A stretch of 55,406 nucleotides of DNA, taken from contig JAANBB010000271.1 of assembly GCA_014621425.1 (NCBI GenBank), forward strand, positions 1 through 55,406, in the 5' to 3' direction. How positions within the stretch are numbered: position 1 is the first letter of the stretch; every line of letters begins with the position of its first letter. Shown here in pieces: positions 33,011 to 44,218 of the stretch. The notes beneath the pieces are model-generated. The model made no database searches. It worked only from the letters and a program-made list of their open reading frames with translations, and was not told the DNA's origin. This stretch comes from Cylindrodendrum hubeiense. Taxonomy: Eukaryota > Ascomycota > Sordariomycetes > Hypocreales > Nectriaceae. The position numbers were made by a program, and so were the translations under genes.

Positions 33011-34076
33011 ATGGATATGCTGTGAGTTTGCCCCTGATGCGACCGTCTCGGCGCGTCAATGCTCTCCCTCCAAATCGAAGCAGCACTCCTGACACTGATC
33101 CCTCTCACAGTAACTCGACCATGCTGCTGTCCAACCAGACTGGCGACTACTTCGGCGTCCTCGAGGAGGTCTCCAAGTACAATGTTCAACTCAACTTCCT
33201 CGAGAAGCTCTGGGCCGTACGTCCACCCGCGATCCCCATCCACGATTCCACACAGCCAGACTAACACTCCATTTCCAGGCCTGGTACATCTACATGCAGA
33301 ACGATGTCCTCGCCACCGGCATCATGAGCTTTGTCCTCCACGAACTCGTCTATTTCGGTCGCTGCATCCCCTACATGATGATGGACTGGATCCCCTTCTT
33401 CAACCGCTACAAGATCCAGGCCCAGAAGATTCCCACCTTCAAGGAGCAGTGGGACTGCGCCGTCATCGTCCTCGTCAGCCACTTCACCGCCGAGCTTCCT
33501 CAGATCTGGTTCTTCCACCCTATCGCCACCTACTTCGGCATGGACTACGGAGTTCCCTTCCCCCCCGTGTGGAAGATGGCTGTCCAGATTACCATCTGCT
33601 TCATCATGGAGGATGCCTGGCACTACTGGTTCCACCGCGCCTTGCACTACGGTCCCCTCTACAAGGCCATCCACAAGATGCACCACACCTACGCCGCTCC
33701 CTTCGGTCTTGCTGCTGAGTACGCCTCGCCCATTGAGACCGGTCTCCTTGGTATTGGTGTTGTCGGCGCTCCCATCCTGCTGATGGGAGTCACTGGCGAG
33801 CTCCACCTCTTCACCATGTACGTCTGGATCACGCTCCGTCTTTTCCAGGCCATCGATGCCCACAGCGGTTATGACTTCCCCTGGAGTCTGCGCCACTTCC
33901 TTCCCGTCTGGGCTGGCGCCGAGCACCACGACCTGCACCACGAGAAGTTCATTGGCAACTATGCTTCCAGCTTCCGCTGGTGGGATTACTGCCTGGACAC
34001 CGAGGCCGGTGCCGAGGCCAACAAGCGCCGACGTGAGAAGAAGCTCGCTCAGATCAAGGCTCAGAAGCAGCAATAA
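33011..34076 (+). CDS. ERG25: C-4 methylsterol oxidase Erg25
   Basis: Erg25 is the endoplasmic reticulum di-iron oxygenase that starts removal of the two C-4 methyl groups in ergosterol synthesis. Exons 33011-33021 (11 nt), 33111-33216 and 33279-34076, with introns of 89 and 62 bp, give 304 aa. The protein starts [19 protein letters not shown]. The fatty acid hydroxylase superfamily histidine boxes are all present: HYWFH (154-158), HKMHH (171-175) and HHDLHH (255-260); His234 adds a further ligand candidate. Hydrophobic segments at about 52-68, 97-115, 140-150 and 198-222 fit the membrane topology. The C-terminus is strongly basic ([17 protein letters not shown]). The tiny first exon means that a frame-based reading starts too late; the phase and acceptor CTCTCACAG support it. 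Confidence 0.95.
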
Positions 34077-34551
34077 GCGACTGTAGCGCCTTCAGTGGGC
34101 AGCACTGCTTGATTGCGGTGAATCAAGGCTGCCCCAAACGCGAAAGGAATCAAGGAGGAGGAAAGCATTCAATTCATGATTGAACCAAGACTGAATGTCA
34201 TGTGTGGCACATAACCAGTCTCCGTCGCCCGAGTGGCGGCACGAGCATTCGCACGGCGTTGGGGGATGTTGACCGAGAACGACTTTTTACGCTTGTATAT
34301 ACAAAAAACCAATAAGCCCGGGAGAGGCTCTAGACATACGTACTTAATACTCAGCGTCGTTCGTTGACCTAGGAAAATCATATCGTTCTGATCAAAGTAC
34401 CTCTTGAGTGCCGATTTAAGTGACATAAGACACCGCATATCCGGCCGGATATACTTGAACGACGGACACCTTCCGACCCGGATCTTCACACGCAAAAACA
34501 GCTAGATTCACATTTCGGATACTTTTACAACCGTGATATTCTCACCCTTCA
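34077..34551. other. Convergent 3' regions ERG25/PCD
   Basis: This 475-bp gap lies between two stops and should contain both 3' untranslated regions. No gene is supported; a 108-codon minus-strand frame has no recognisable pattern. Confidence 0.5.
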
Positions 34552-35223
34552 TCATTTCTTCTTGGGCGTGCAGCAATCCCCTGCAGCAGCCGCGGCCTGA
34601 TCAGCTAGACCCCTGATAGTGCAGCTCTGATCTGCCTCGGGCTCCGGAGCTAACTCGCCCAGCTCGGCGGCCAGCTCGTCGCATGCGGCGGCCATGATGA
34701 CGTCCTTCTCCGAAAGGCCGGCGGGGTTGTGGGTCGTCCAGCGGATGAAAGTTGTGTTGTAGACCTGAGCTTGTTAGACTGGGGCAATTGAAGTAAAAAG
34801 AATGAAGGGAGGCGCACGTTGGACCATTCAGGGTGATGGTTCTTGATCTTGCACTGTATAGAGACGCCGGTCATGAAGTCCTATATGCATCTGATTAGAA
34901 TCTGCCCGTAATCATCCTATGCAAGCACTCTCAAATCTGAACAAACACCCGCAACTCAAACGCAGAAAAGCAACACTCAAGATGAAGAAACGAACCCAGG
35001 TTTTCGCAAACGTCTTAAACTGGAACCTGCGCTCCAGGGCCGCGCCATCGTTGGTGAGCGCCCACCGGCCGCCCTCGGAGCTCAAGAGAGGCGTCAGGGC
35101 AGGCGTGACCTTCGCGGCGTCGGTGCCTGCGGAGAATCGCGGTTGAGCAGCCATGGCGGAAGCGCGAGACGAGAAGGGTCTGATGAGGGAAGGGATGCGA
35201 GATGATGGGCGGGGGAGGGGCAT
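34552..35223 (-). CDS. Pterin-4a-carbinolamine dehydratase
   Basis: The enzyme dehydrates 4a-hydroxytetrahydrobiopterin during aromatic amino acid hydroxylation. Exons 34996-35223, 34818-34880 and 34552-34764, with introns of 115 and 53 bp, give 167 aa. The dehydratase domain covers about residues 36-130: GGRWALTNDGAALERRFQFK, then FAKTWDFMTGVSIQCKIKNH across the first junction, and HHPEWSNVYNTTFIRWTTHN across the second, containing the catalytic histidine cluster. The first 23 residues (MPLPRPSSRIPSLIRPFSSR and following) are basic, Ser-rich and lack acidic residues, as in a mitochondrial presequence; a second in-frame ATG at 35154 (Met24, MAAQPRFSAG) would give a form lacking it. The C-terminal 35 residues are an acidic-to-cysteine-rich tail (GDCCTPKKK). 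The family call is firm; the dual location is inference. Confidence 0.92.
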
Positions 35224-38200
35224 TGCGTGAGGGGGAGGTGGTGGCAGTCGTGTTGGTGAGGCTGCGTTGGAGTGGATGGCCGAGAGAGATTGTGAGTGGC
35301 GCGCGATGAAGTGATGGGAGGTACTTTTCAGTTGGTGGGGTTGCTAGGGGCGGCGAAGTAGCTTTCAACAGTCACCACCCACCGTCAACTGCACGTCTTG
35401 CGCAATTTGTAAATTGATAAACTTCATTCATCTTCTCTTGGGAGCCGATGAAGTAGTTATTTAAGGAAGAATAATACGGATTCGTCGACAGGATTTGGAG
35501 AGCATGTAAAAATGCCCGCGAGTACCGGATGGGTAATGGTGCCACTCTTCCAACGAACAAGACAAACTGCCAATGGATACTTGTATGTTGGATCGTGGAG
35601 CATGTCGTAGTCATCGCCAAATGACCTTGGTGCCGCTTTTTTCCGTAAGATAAAACCTAGACCCTTCATATAATCTCTCAGGATAGTGTCTGAAGGCTAA
35701 TTACTACTTTACGATGCAAGTTGCCTCGGGAAGTTTAAGTAAGGAATGTGCCTGTGCTTCTCAACATATATCTGCACATGCCATGTAACTAAGAACGACG
35801 ATGAATTATGTCATCATGTGTTGTTAGCTTCTGGAGGTTGGATATAGGCGGCTACGCAATCCACACAGGCTTGCCCAGTCGTCAATGTTGTCCGTTATGT
35901 CATCTTAGGTTAATTGATGACGGCATGGTAGCAGTGGAAGATCTAGATGCTACTCTATTATCTATGTGCTACTCTATTGGTGGGATACATATTTATATAG
36001 GTAACTTCGGGTTTGTGGCTGGGTTGTTTGTCTGGTCGTGCTGAATAATACGATTACTGGGCCGGAAGTCTACTCATCTACTCGTCTCATGCGGCAGGCA
36101 TCGTATACCATAGGCCGACATAAACATGATTGATACTCCCTTATCACGACTTTTGTGGCAACCAAGAATGGCAAGGGCATGCCCGTAGCTGAGTGTCAGA
36201 TTTGAAGGGCGTGTCCAGACGTGGTGCGGTCGAGGAGTGTGCATCAACATGGGTTCAAGTGGCAGGGCGCTTAGATCAAGTACTGCCCCGACAACCACCA
36301 GGCCGTGAACGGGGAGCCAATTTACTATCCGGCAAGCTAGTTGGGGTCGATGAGCTGTCGTAGTATGGGTGATTGGAAAACTCGCGCTCTGGCTATGCTT
36401 CGCTCTGGAGCCAAGTCGTATATGACTTCCTATGGCCAGAGGTCAAAAGGCCAGCATGGCCATACCCACCGCCATTATTAGTGCCAAGTAATGTCGACAC
36501 TCTGGCATGATAGCAGTGCTTGTGAGTTATCGTGCGCCGTCGAGACGGGTATGACGCTGTTGCTGGTCATCGAGTGCACCGCAGCTGGCTGACTGAATGC
36601 GCTTGGGGGCCATGGGGGTAGCTTTAGACTTGAATCCAGTTGCAATGAGAGATGACCCTTTGGTTGATATCAGTCTGTTGAAGAATCTAGAGAACATTGC
36701 CGATGGGCGAATACGAGAAACGAATCTCAATTAGTGTAGTCGACGGTTGAAGTCTGAGAGCCGCATCGAGCCTGCGTCTCGGAAAATTAGTCCGTTCGGA
36801 CTCCGTACCTGCCTGGCTCGGTACCTACTCCTTGGAGCGATCCGGAAAGCTCGGGAAGGGTCTGGGTTATTATTGGACGACTCCGGGTAAAATACGATGG
36901 AGGATGGCTTGCTGACCTCCATGGGATTGTTGCGTTGGAGCGGGGAAGTCAGGGAGAAACCTGCAACGGCAGACTCGCAGAGACTTGAGCAAAAATGATT
37001 ATGTTGTTGCCCGAGTGGCAGGATATTTAGATAACTTGGCCGGCCTGCTGCATGAGGCTCGTTGGGGATGAACTGTGAGCTTATCCCGGGCCAAGGCCGA
37101 GAGGATAACACCCATGTGAGTTTGTCATCTGTTGCGGCTGATTGTGGCATGGGTGGTAAAGAAGGTCCGAACTAGGACAAAGGACATTATAGCAAGATGA
37201 CTTCTTTATCCAGGCGCGTGGCGGCGTATTGGGCGATTCCCAGAGCGGAATCACACACGTGTGGTGGTGGAATGTAGTCGGTGGTGTATCCGGCTGCGGC
37301 GGGCTGTTGGCAGTGTTGTGGTGGTCCCCACCTCGAAGTCTTGGGAGAAGAGGGGTGCAGGTTGACGGAAGGAGCCTGGGATCAATCAAGCAGCACTCGA
37401 GTAATTTTCACAACGTTCGGGGAGACTTCGATGCCGATAGGCCCGAGCCTGCATCTGTCTATCTCGGAGGCCATGACAAGACGCAATTTGATAATCGAAG
37501 GTCGGAGGCATTAGTTGCTGAACAGCTGAAGAGCTGCACAGAAGAATGGAAGGTATGACGGAGTCCCATCTGCCGTCGGGGCCTGGTGCGCGTGAGCGTG
37601 TGGATCGTGCAGCTCGCAGCAGGTGGCCCAAGCTTCCTCCGCCCCACTGATGGCACTTTCGAGGCGCAGGCTTGGTTGGCGGGGGGGTCTTTGTTGACTC
37701 TCGCACATCCTGCTGACAAACCCGTTTTCCTTCCCTTGTTGCACCTACACCACCCCCCTCATCAAAGCGATTGCGAGCGCGCCCACCACTGCTACGGTTG
37801 CCGCTGTTTTGCTGGCTCGTGTCGTGTTGTGCCGTGTCGTGTCGAATCCAGCTAGTCACGTCGGCCTTCCCTCCTGCTGGGTCAAAGCAATTGAGGCCCC
37901 CGTCACGCGGCGCGTTGCACATCGCATCGTGCTGTCCCTCTAGCTCAGCGAGGCTGAAGCTCGAGGTGTCGGACGAAACAGGCTGAGACAGAGGCACAAA
38001 GGGCCCAACCGACGAGACAGTGACGATTCGGCTGCCTGCGTTGCCGCACCCGGCGCCCGTGAACGAGCCTGTCGCGAAGGCACAATCCCAAAGGCGCGAG
38101 CACCTGAGGACGGCTCCGCGAGCCCGAGCCTCCGAGCCTCCACCCACCGTCTAAGCCCGCCTGCGGTCAACACCTGCGGTGCGCCAAGCAAAAAGCGGAG

Positions 38201-38404
38201 GAGCAAGGCAAGCAAGCAAGCCCGTCAGTCAATCGCCCCCGGCCCAGCCACGCCATTTTCCGACCTGATCACCCTCGGCGGGTTACATAATCCCTCCCAT
38301 CGAACGTATCACGATTCACCAGCCCTCCCGTCTCTTGTTCACGTCAGCGCCTCGCTCGCCTGCCCCGTAGTAATAATCCTCGCTCGCCCGCTGCTGCCAT
38401 TTGG
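35224..38404. other. Intergenic, 3.2 kb, no gene supported
   Basis: The region separates the dehydratase (-) and the bZIP gene (+). The left half (35.4-36.4 kb) is AT-richer, the right half GC-rich. The longest frame (37386-38147, minus) is Arg/Ser/Gly-rich, with no domain or splice continuation, and overlaps frames on the other strand. The last 300 bp, with CGCTCGCCTGCCCCG-type pyrimidine runs, look like the bZIP promoter and leader. Confidence 0.45.
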
Positions 38405-39799
38405 ATGCTGAGTCAGACCCTCCTCTCCCAAAGCTCAAGCATGCAGACCTCGTCCGCCAACGGCGCCAGCACTCAAGGTCAGTCAATTAATCCTCCCCTT
38501 GTCTTCATCTTCGTCGCCGGGTGCCCGCCCGAATCCCCCATCACCACCCCTCCGGAGATCCGACTCGAGCTCCCCATCTCCTCTTCTTACACCTACCCCC
38601 AAACATCGTCGCTTCGTCGCTTCGTCGCATCGCTCGCGCCGGTCCCCTCCACCTTCACCTTTACATCATCCCTGTCGCGCACCTCGGCGCATGTCTATGC
38701 CCGGGCCGCTTCACCCTTTCCTTACCTTCCTACTGCCCTGACGATCCTTGCTGGTTGCGCCGACATCTCACCCGGCATAATCGCTCTTGCAATTGCTCTG
38801 CACAGTCCCCCACTGACATGAACTATCTCAGCAGAGCAGCATCTGCGCGCACAGCTTGAACTCCTCAAGAACCACGACGTCACCTCGCCGTCCTCCGCGA
38901 CCCCTCTCACGCGCGACCCGAGGAACGCGCCCCTTCAGCCGGCCCCCGCGAGGCCCTTGAATGGATACGACTCCTTGACTGCTGCTGCTCAAGACATCAC
39001 TCGCGCTCTAACTACCAAGTCGGAGGCAGAAGCTCACATCCACCCCGATCTTCGCGCCCGGCCCAACCACGCACCCACCGCCAATATGATGCCCATCGCC
39101 CCTCCGTCGGGCCATAGCCCCGGAGCTTCTGCCGGCCCCTCAGCTGCACCTATAGCTCCTGCGCCCCCTTTGTCCATGCAGCCCGATGATGGCTCCAATG
39201 ATGGGAGGAAAGCTAAGCGCGAGCTGTCCCAGTCTAAGCGCGCCGCGCAGAACCGAGCTGCCCAAGTAAGTCAAAATCACCTTTTGTTGACAAGCCCGAG
39301 AGGTTTGGTAGAATATCCAAGATGCTAACCACCGCCATTGTAGAGAGCTTTCCGTCAGCGCAAAGAGGGCTACATTAAGAAATTGGAGCAACAGGTACGC
39401 GACTACATCGACATGGAGCAATCCTTCAAATCTATGCAATCGGAGAACTATGCGCTCCGCGAATATGTAATCCACCTGCAATCACGACTGTTGGATGTTC
39501 AGGGTGAATTCCCACCACCGCCCCCGAATGTCAACCTGTCTCAACCTCCACCAACCACGCCCGGCCCCCCTGCAAACGTCCCTGAACCCGCCCCAAGTAA
39601 TCCTGCCGGGCCGCTCGAGGCTGTTGCACAGGCAGTCGCGGGCTTGGCTGCCCAAGAGCAAATGGTGGTGGATCGACAACAGTACCCAAGTCCCCAATTC
39701 AAACCCGACGACGTGACTGAGGATACCCGAACGGCAGATGAGATCAACAGGCAGCTACAGCAGCCAGAAGACGTCCATGGGCAGGCGTCAGCGGTTTAG
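38405..39799 (+). CDS. kapC: bZIP transcription factor, KapC-type
   Basis: The product is a Yap-like bZIP factor matching the Aspergillus KapC group, a putative stress and development regulator. Exons 38405-38477, 38832-39265 and 39344-39799, with introns of 354 and 78 bp, give 320 aa. The basic region and zipper are rebuilt across the second junction: SKRAAQNRAAQ/RAFRQRKEGYIKKLEQQV, followed by FKSMQSENYALREYVIHLQS, with the conserved tail SRLLDVQGEFPPPPPNVNLS that is typical of KapC. The N-terminal half is low-complexity (Ala/Pro/Ser-rich) with AEQHLRAQLELLKNHD just after intron 1; the C-terminus is Pro/Gln-rich. Translation could also start at the second ATG (38441, MQTSSANGAS), as KapC proteins often start with Met-Gln. 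The orthology is from the zipper and flanks; target genes are unknown. Confidence 0.88.
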
Positions 39800-40336
39800 G
39801 ACGCCTATGGTCTGGCTGACCCTTTAGCTTTCCATTTATACCGGCGTTGAGGATGCGTGTGGTTACGTTAAACAAGATAGTCGGATTACTGTGGCGTTCC
39901 GGGACTCTGCTTACTATGGGCGAAGGGCTCTTTTATGTCCTTTGCCATCCAATTTACTTTCCCCCGAAGCCTATATTATTGGTGCGCCGGCGCTGATGCG
40001 ACCTACCGTCGTCACGGGCCTGTAAACGAGACTTACTAGCTGGTTGGCTGGCTAGCTGGCTGGCGGGCGTTGGGCAAACGCACCTTGGAAGAGATGAACT
40101 GTTGATGAAGGAGGTGGGATTATTATGCGGCATTCTCCCAAGGGAGAGTTGTCGGCATGTCGACACAGACCAGGATGCATTTTGTAGCTGTCTTTTTCGC
40201 ATGGGATGTAGAAACCAAAGAAGCACCAAAGAAGAACCTTCATTAACGCAAACCGGAATGGCAAAACAACCAAATCTACCCGTACATGAACCCGCCCGCT
40301 TTTGACTCCCTGGTGCCCCCAACAACACTGCACAGT
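39800..40336. other. Convergent 3' regions kapC/ARP5
   Basis: The gap between the two stops contains both 3' untranslated regions. A short tandem pattern of GGCTGGCTAGCTGGCTGGC type lies near 40045-40065. The ARP5 frame could read through its last intron into this stretch, but that extension has no conserved sequence. Confidence 0.5.
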
Positions 40337-42762
40337 CTACGCGTACGAATTGCCCATGTCGTGTTCCTGGAAAAGGGGTTAGCAAAGCTGTTGGCAGAAA
40401 GCTCGAAAAGACGTGTTGGATGCAAGAACATACCTTGATATACTCCGGTCCCTTTTCCTGATACTCCTCCCTTGAGATCTTGGCTGTCTTCCAGGCGGAC
40501 GATCCAGCCCAGCCAGCAGCGCCCTTCCAGGCATCCAGCAGAGCATTCTCGGCGCGGCGCACAACGAGCGGCGAGTCGGCGGGGAGCAGAGAGCGGAGGC
40601 CGTCGCGGACGCGGTCGTCGAAGTTGCTGAAGAGGGTGTTGCCGCCGGTGAGGAAGACGTCGCGCAGGAAGTCGTCGCGGGCGGGCATGCCGGCGAGGCG
40701 CTGGGTGAGAATGTCGCCCGCGATCTCGACGATGCCGGCCTGGTCGACGCCGGCAATGGACGGGCGGAAGACGACCTCGGGGGCGCGGATACGCTCGATG
40801 TTGAGGTGGATCTGGTTGAGCTCGGCTTGGGACGACGGGTCGAACGGGCGGGGCCCGCGGGCGAAGGCGTGGAGGAGAGACTTGGACCAGTCGGACTGGG
40901 CCTCGTGGGTGTTCTCGTAGTCGAAGTCCGGATCATACCTGAGTAGATCCTGCTCGAGGGTCTTGAGGTTGGACATGAGGTCCTCCTCCTCCTGTTCGTC
41001 GTCACTGTTGTCGCCGACGGCGATCTGGCGATACACACCCCAGTCATCGTCGTTGGCGCCAAAGTCGTCGTCGTCGCCGCCACGCCGGCGCTTCTTGGTC
41101 GGCGTGTCCGAGGCCAGGTTGGCGATGCTCTTCATGCGGATCTGCGAAGCTAGCGACTTGCGGTTTCCGAGATCCTGCTTGAGGCGGTCGCGCTCCTTCA
41201 TCTTCTGCAGCGTGTTGGCGCGTCGCTGGCGCTTCTCGTCGAGCCAGCTCTCGAGGTCGTTTTCGCGGCGCTCTTGGTCGAGGCGCACCTCCTCGGCCTG
41301 GCGGGCCTTTTCAGCCTCCTTCTCGGCCTTTGCGCGGGCGCGGGCCTCGTGGTTGGCTTTCATGAGCCGCTGCTGACGCTTCTGCTTGAGCTGAGCCTCG
41401 TCGAGTTGGTCATCCGGAACCTCGACGAGGTCGAAGTTGGGCTGTTCCTGTTCTTCCTCCAGGTCGCCACCGACGTCCTTGGTTCGCGCCTTCTTGATGG
41501 TCTTTTCCAGTTCCTTGATGACCTTCTCCAGCTGGTTTTCATCCTTAATGTCGGCGCTGTCGAGGATGCGGCGAGTCTCCTTCTTTGTCTGGTCTGTGAT
41601 GCGCCGTCGGACATCTTTGTAGTATTCCAGGTCCTGCTCCTTCTTAATGAGCTTCTCGAGACGCATCTTGGCCGCCTGCTCTTGCAACCGCCGTCCGCTC
41701 TCCTTCTTGCGCTCGGTTATCCGATCCAGCTCCTCTTTGCTCTTCTGAACAATCACCTCCTCGGTGAAGGGGTACTGGATGACAACATCACGGTCCTCCA
41801 GTCCAGTCCAATCAAGGTAGTCTCGAATCTCTACGTCATAGTCCTTGGAAACGTAGCCGTGGTCCTTAAGCATATGCTCCGCTTGAGACACATTCATCTT
41901 GCCGGTGAATGCAGGGTACTTTAACCGGATCAGCTTTAGGAGGTACTCTGCGTTGTGGTAGCCGCCCCAGTTCAATCTGATCGCCTGGCCGAGCATTGCC
42001 TTGGAGTTGTAGACGGGTATAACGTGAGTAGAGGTGTAGGAGGATGAGACGACGAGGCCGGTCTTGCCCTTGTTGTGTCTGTATGAGAAGAGAGAGTCGA
42101 TGCCGTATGCCAGAGAGGGAGCGCCATAGCACTCAAAAATGATCTCCGTCATAGCTGCGATACATCATGTCAGCCAGGGGCGCGCATAGGTGAGAACTTG
42201 TACGTACACTTCCGCGAGTAGGGGAGATTTGCCACCGCCTCGGTCATGACGATGGGGACGTCAATACCGCCATCGGCTTCATTCATCCCCAGCTTGAGGA
42301 AAATATAATCCAACACATGCTCTGTCACATCCCAGTTGCTGACGATTCCCGTGCCTGCCTCGAAGGCATTTCGAATGTGGCCTCGAGCGGTCGTGTCGGC
42401 GTAGCAGTCGGAGCCGGCAAAGGAGAAGGTCTTGCCAATCTTTCGGTCGCGATACTTGGCCATGATCGGAGGGGTACTGAATCTGGGCTTCTTCTCGAAG
42501 GACCATCCGGCCCTGACGGCAGAGGAGCCTGAGTGTGACGTTAGCTAACGATGTCGCAGCTCCTGGGAAGCTTGCTGTGCTCACCATAGTCGATGACGAT
42601 GGCAGAGCTGCCAGGGTGCTCCAAAGCCCGCTTGCGACCGTCGCTCTGAGGCTCGATGTAGTCCTCGAAGCGGTTCTCCTTGACGGGGAAGGCATTTACG
42701 GGAGAGTATGTCTTGGCTGCGGGCGCCGCGATGGCGGGCTCGTCGATGGCGGAGGGCGCCAT
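40337..42762 (-). CDS. ARP5: Actin-related protein 5, INO80 complex
   Basis: Arp5 is a subunit of the INO80 chromatin remodeller; together with Ies6 it couples ATP hydrolysis to nucleosome sliding. Exons 42585-42762, 42208-42528, 40434-42154 and 40337-40366, with introns of 56, 53 and 67 bp, give 749 aa. The actin fold starts at about 50 (SAIVIDYGSSAVRAGW across the first junction) and includes EAVANLPYSRKSMTEIIFEC across the second. A long charged coiled insertion, about 265-510, splits the fold and carries KKRRRG and an acidic patch (DDDDFGANDDD); such an insertion is the Arp5 hallmark. The fold resumes with VFLTGGNTLFSNFDDRV and ends GPEYIK/EHDMGNSYA, the last nine residues coming from a 30-nt exon. 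Its partner gene IES6 lies 1.5 kb upstream. Confidence 0.95.
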
Positions 42763-43431
42763 TGTGGTGTCGGAGGGTGCGAGTACGGCGGGAGTATTAG
42801 GAAGAAGTCGGGCGCCGAAGCATTATGAAGCCAGAAGGGAGGAGATGAAAATTGAATGCCGGGAGCGGCCTGGCTTCCGGTCGCCAATTGGAGGTGAGTG
42901 GACGGTTTTTGGAGCTTGGTCGTGGAGAGGTCAAGATGGCTGCGACGCTGCGAGGCTGATGATGGGACGTGACATGCGCTGCGCTCTTAGTGGGTCTTCT
43001 GCCGCTGTAATATGCGCCAGCCCACCACGGCGCGTCACTGCATAGTAGAGGTCGCTCCCGTGTCTCGAATGATGAAGCCCAAAAGGAGGTCACTTAATGA
43101 GATTCATATAGCGGTATTATCAATTAGGAGGAGCCTAATGTATTTTTAGACAATATCTTTAAGAAATTTACTTCCAGATTGACTTATCCAGAGACTTGGG
43201 TGACCGTATCGCCAACTTCTTGATACGTGAGGTTGCACGTAGTATCCAGGGCTAAGAGTAATGCCTGCGTCTTCTACATGGAAGAAAGTAGAGAATACAT
43301 TCGGTATCGCTGGGTATCACGAATTTGATTCATATTGGAAGTTTGCAGGTATAAGTTCATCAATTCATGGGTATTCATTCGTTTCCAAGAGCTCAACTCG
43401 TCAAGTATCTACGTCCCTATCGACTCCTGGC
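42763..43431. other. Intergenic between ARP5 and DAD4
   Basis: Both neighbours are on the minus strand, so this 669-bp gap carries the ARP5 promoter and the DAD4 3' region. The left part is GC-rich, the right part (43.09-43.43 kb) AT-rich. No other gene is supported. Confidence 0.5.
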
Positions 43432-43890
43432 TCAGCTCGGAGGCTTCAGGTTATCCGTAGCTGTGGCATGATCATTAGCGCCTGGATGTTACATCGAATT
43501 AGAAGGAGTCACTACCTTCAAGGTGGAACAAGACATTGGACTGGTAGTTCTTGAACATTTGCGCGACGAGTTCCACATTCATGTTCTGGATGTTGATATC
43601 CTGGATCACACTCGGTCAGTATGCCTAGATGCTAAATTTAGGGAGAAGCAAGACGGACTTGAAGGCTCTTGTTCATGACAACCACAGCTTCGTTGAGTTT
43701 TTCCTGTTGTTCATTAGTTATTACCGCCTACAGGACCCGAGTGAAGGGATTCCCATACCACATTGGTGATGATGCGGGACAGCAGGAGGTTCTGCTGGTG
43801 CTCGTGAGGGCTTTCCTGTGCGGGTTGTAAGCTTTGAGTTCATTATATTGAGGGCCAGACTTCACCGTCTGCGTCGGAGATTTTTACCAT
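43432..43890 (-). CDS. DAD4: DASH complex subunit Dad4
   Basis: Dad4 is a subunit of the fungal DASH/Dam1 ring that couples kinetochores to microtubules. It is too fragmented to show as a long open frame. Five exons, 43888-43890 (ATG only), 43759-43815, 43659-43703, 43516-43600 and 43432-43460, with introns of 72, 55, 58 and 55 bp, give 72 aa, the same length as yeast Dad4. The protein begins [20 protein letters not shown], continues [15 protein letters not shown], then [20 protein letters not shown] and [17 protein letters not shown]. All phases and GT-AG borders agree. The first exon contributes only the start codon: if intron 1 were kept, the ATG would open a 15-codon dead-end frame. It is divergent from IES6 with 328 bp between starts. 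Confidence 0.92.
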
Positions 43891-44218
43891 CTTCAAATTT
43901 GGATTGCAGGATGATGAATGTGATTGATCTTCAAGCGTGAGCACGCGCGACAGTGGAGGGGCAGCCCAGTGTTTACGTCTTGGTGGGCCCTCACAGTGTC
44001 CAGCGACCAGTGACACCCAATGCGCAAACAGCGACCTGGCGTGTGCGGTGAAATGCGGCAGAACTTCCAGGTCCGTTCCCATCTGGGCAGCTCCCCAGCC
44101 GCTCAATCTCCAGATCACCATCGACGGCACTGCTTCGCTACGAAACCGCCAGCACATCCTCTATACAACGATTGTCAGCAAATTGAAGTGCCACCGACGA
44201 ACTTCCCTTCCAGACACC
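43891..44218. promoter_or_regulatory. Bidirectional promoter DAD4/IES6
   Basis: Only 328 bp separate the start codons of these divergent genes, so regulatory sequence is probably shared. The IES6 frame stays open upstream of its ATG through most of the spacer, but no upstream ATG in that frame has conserved sequence. No TATA element is obvious. Confidence 0.55.

Noticed and set aside
35457..35669. 70-codon minus-strand frame
   Set aside because: Short, no conserved pattern and no continuation at either end.
37386..38147. 253-codon minus-strand frame upstream of kapC
   Set aside because: Arg/Ser/Gly-rich without any motif; overlaps several + frames; most likely a by-product of high GC content.
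39954..40433. ARP5 frame extending about 160 codons past its last donor
   Set aside because: The extension has no conserved residues, whereas splicing to a 30-nt exon gives the expected ending EHDMGNSYA.
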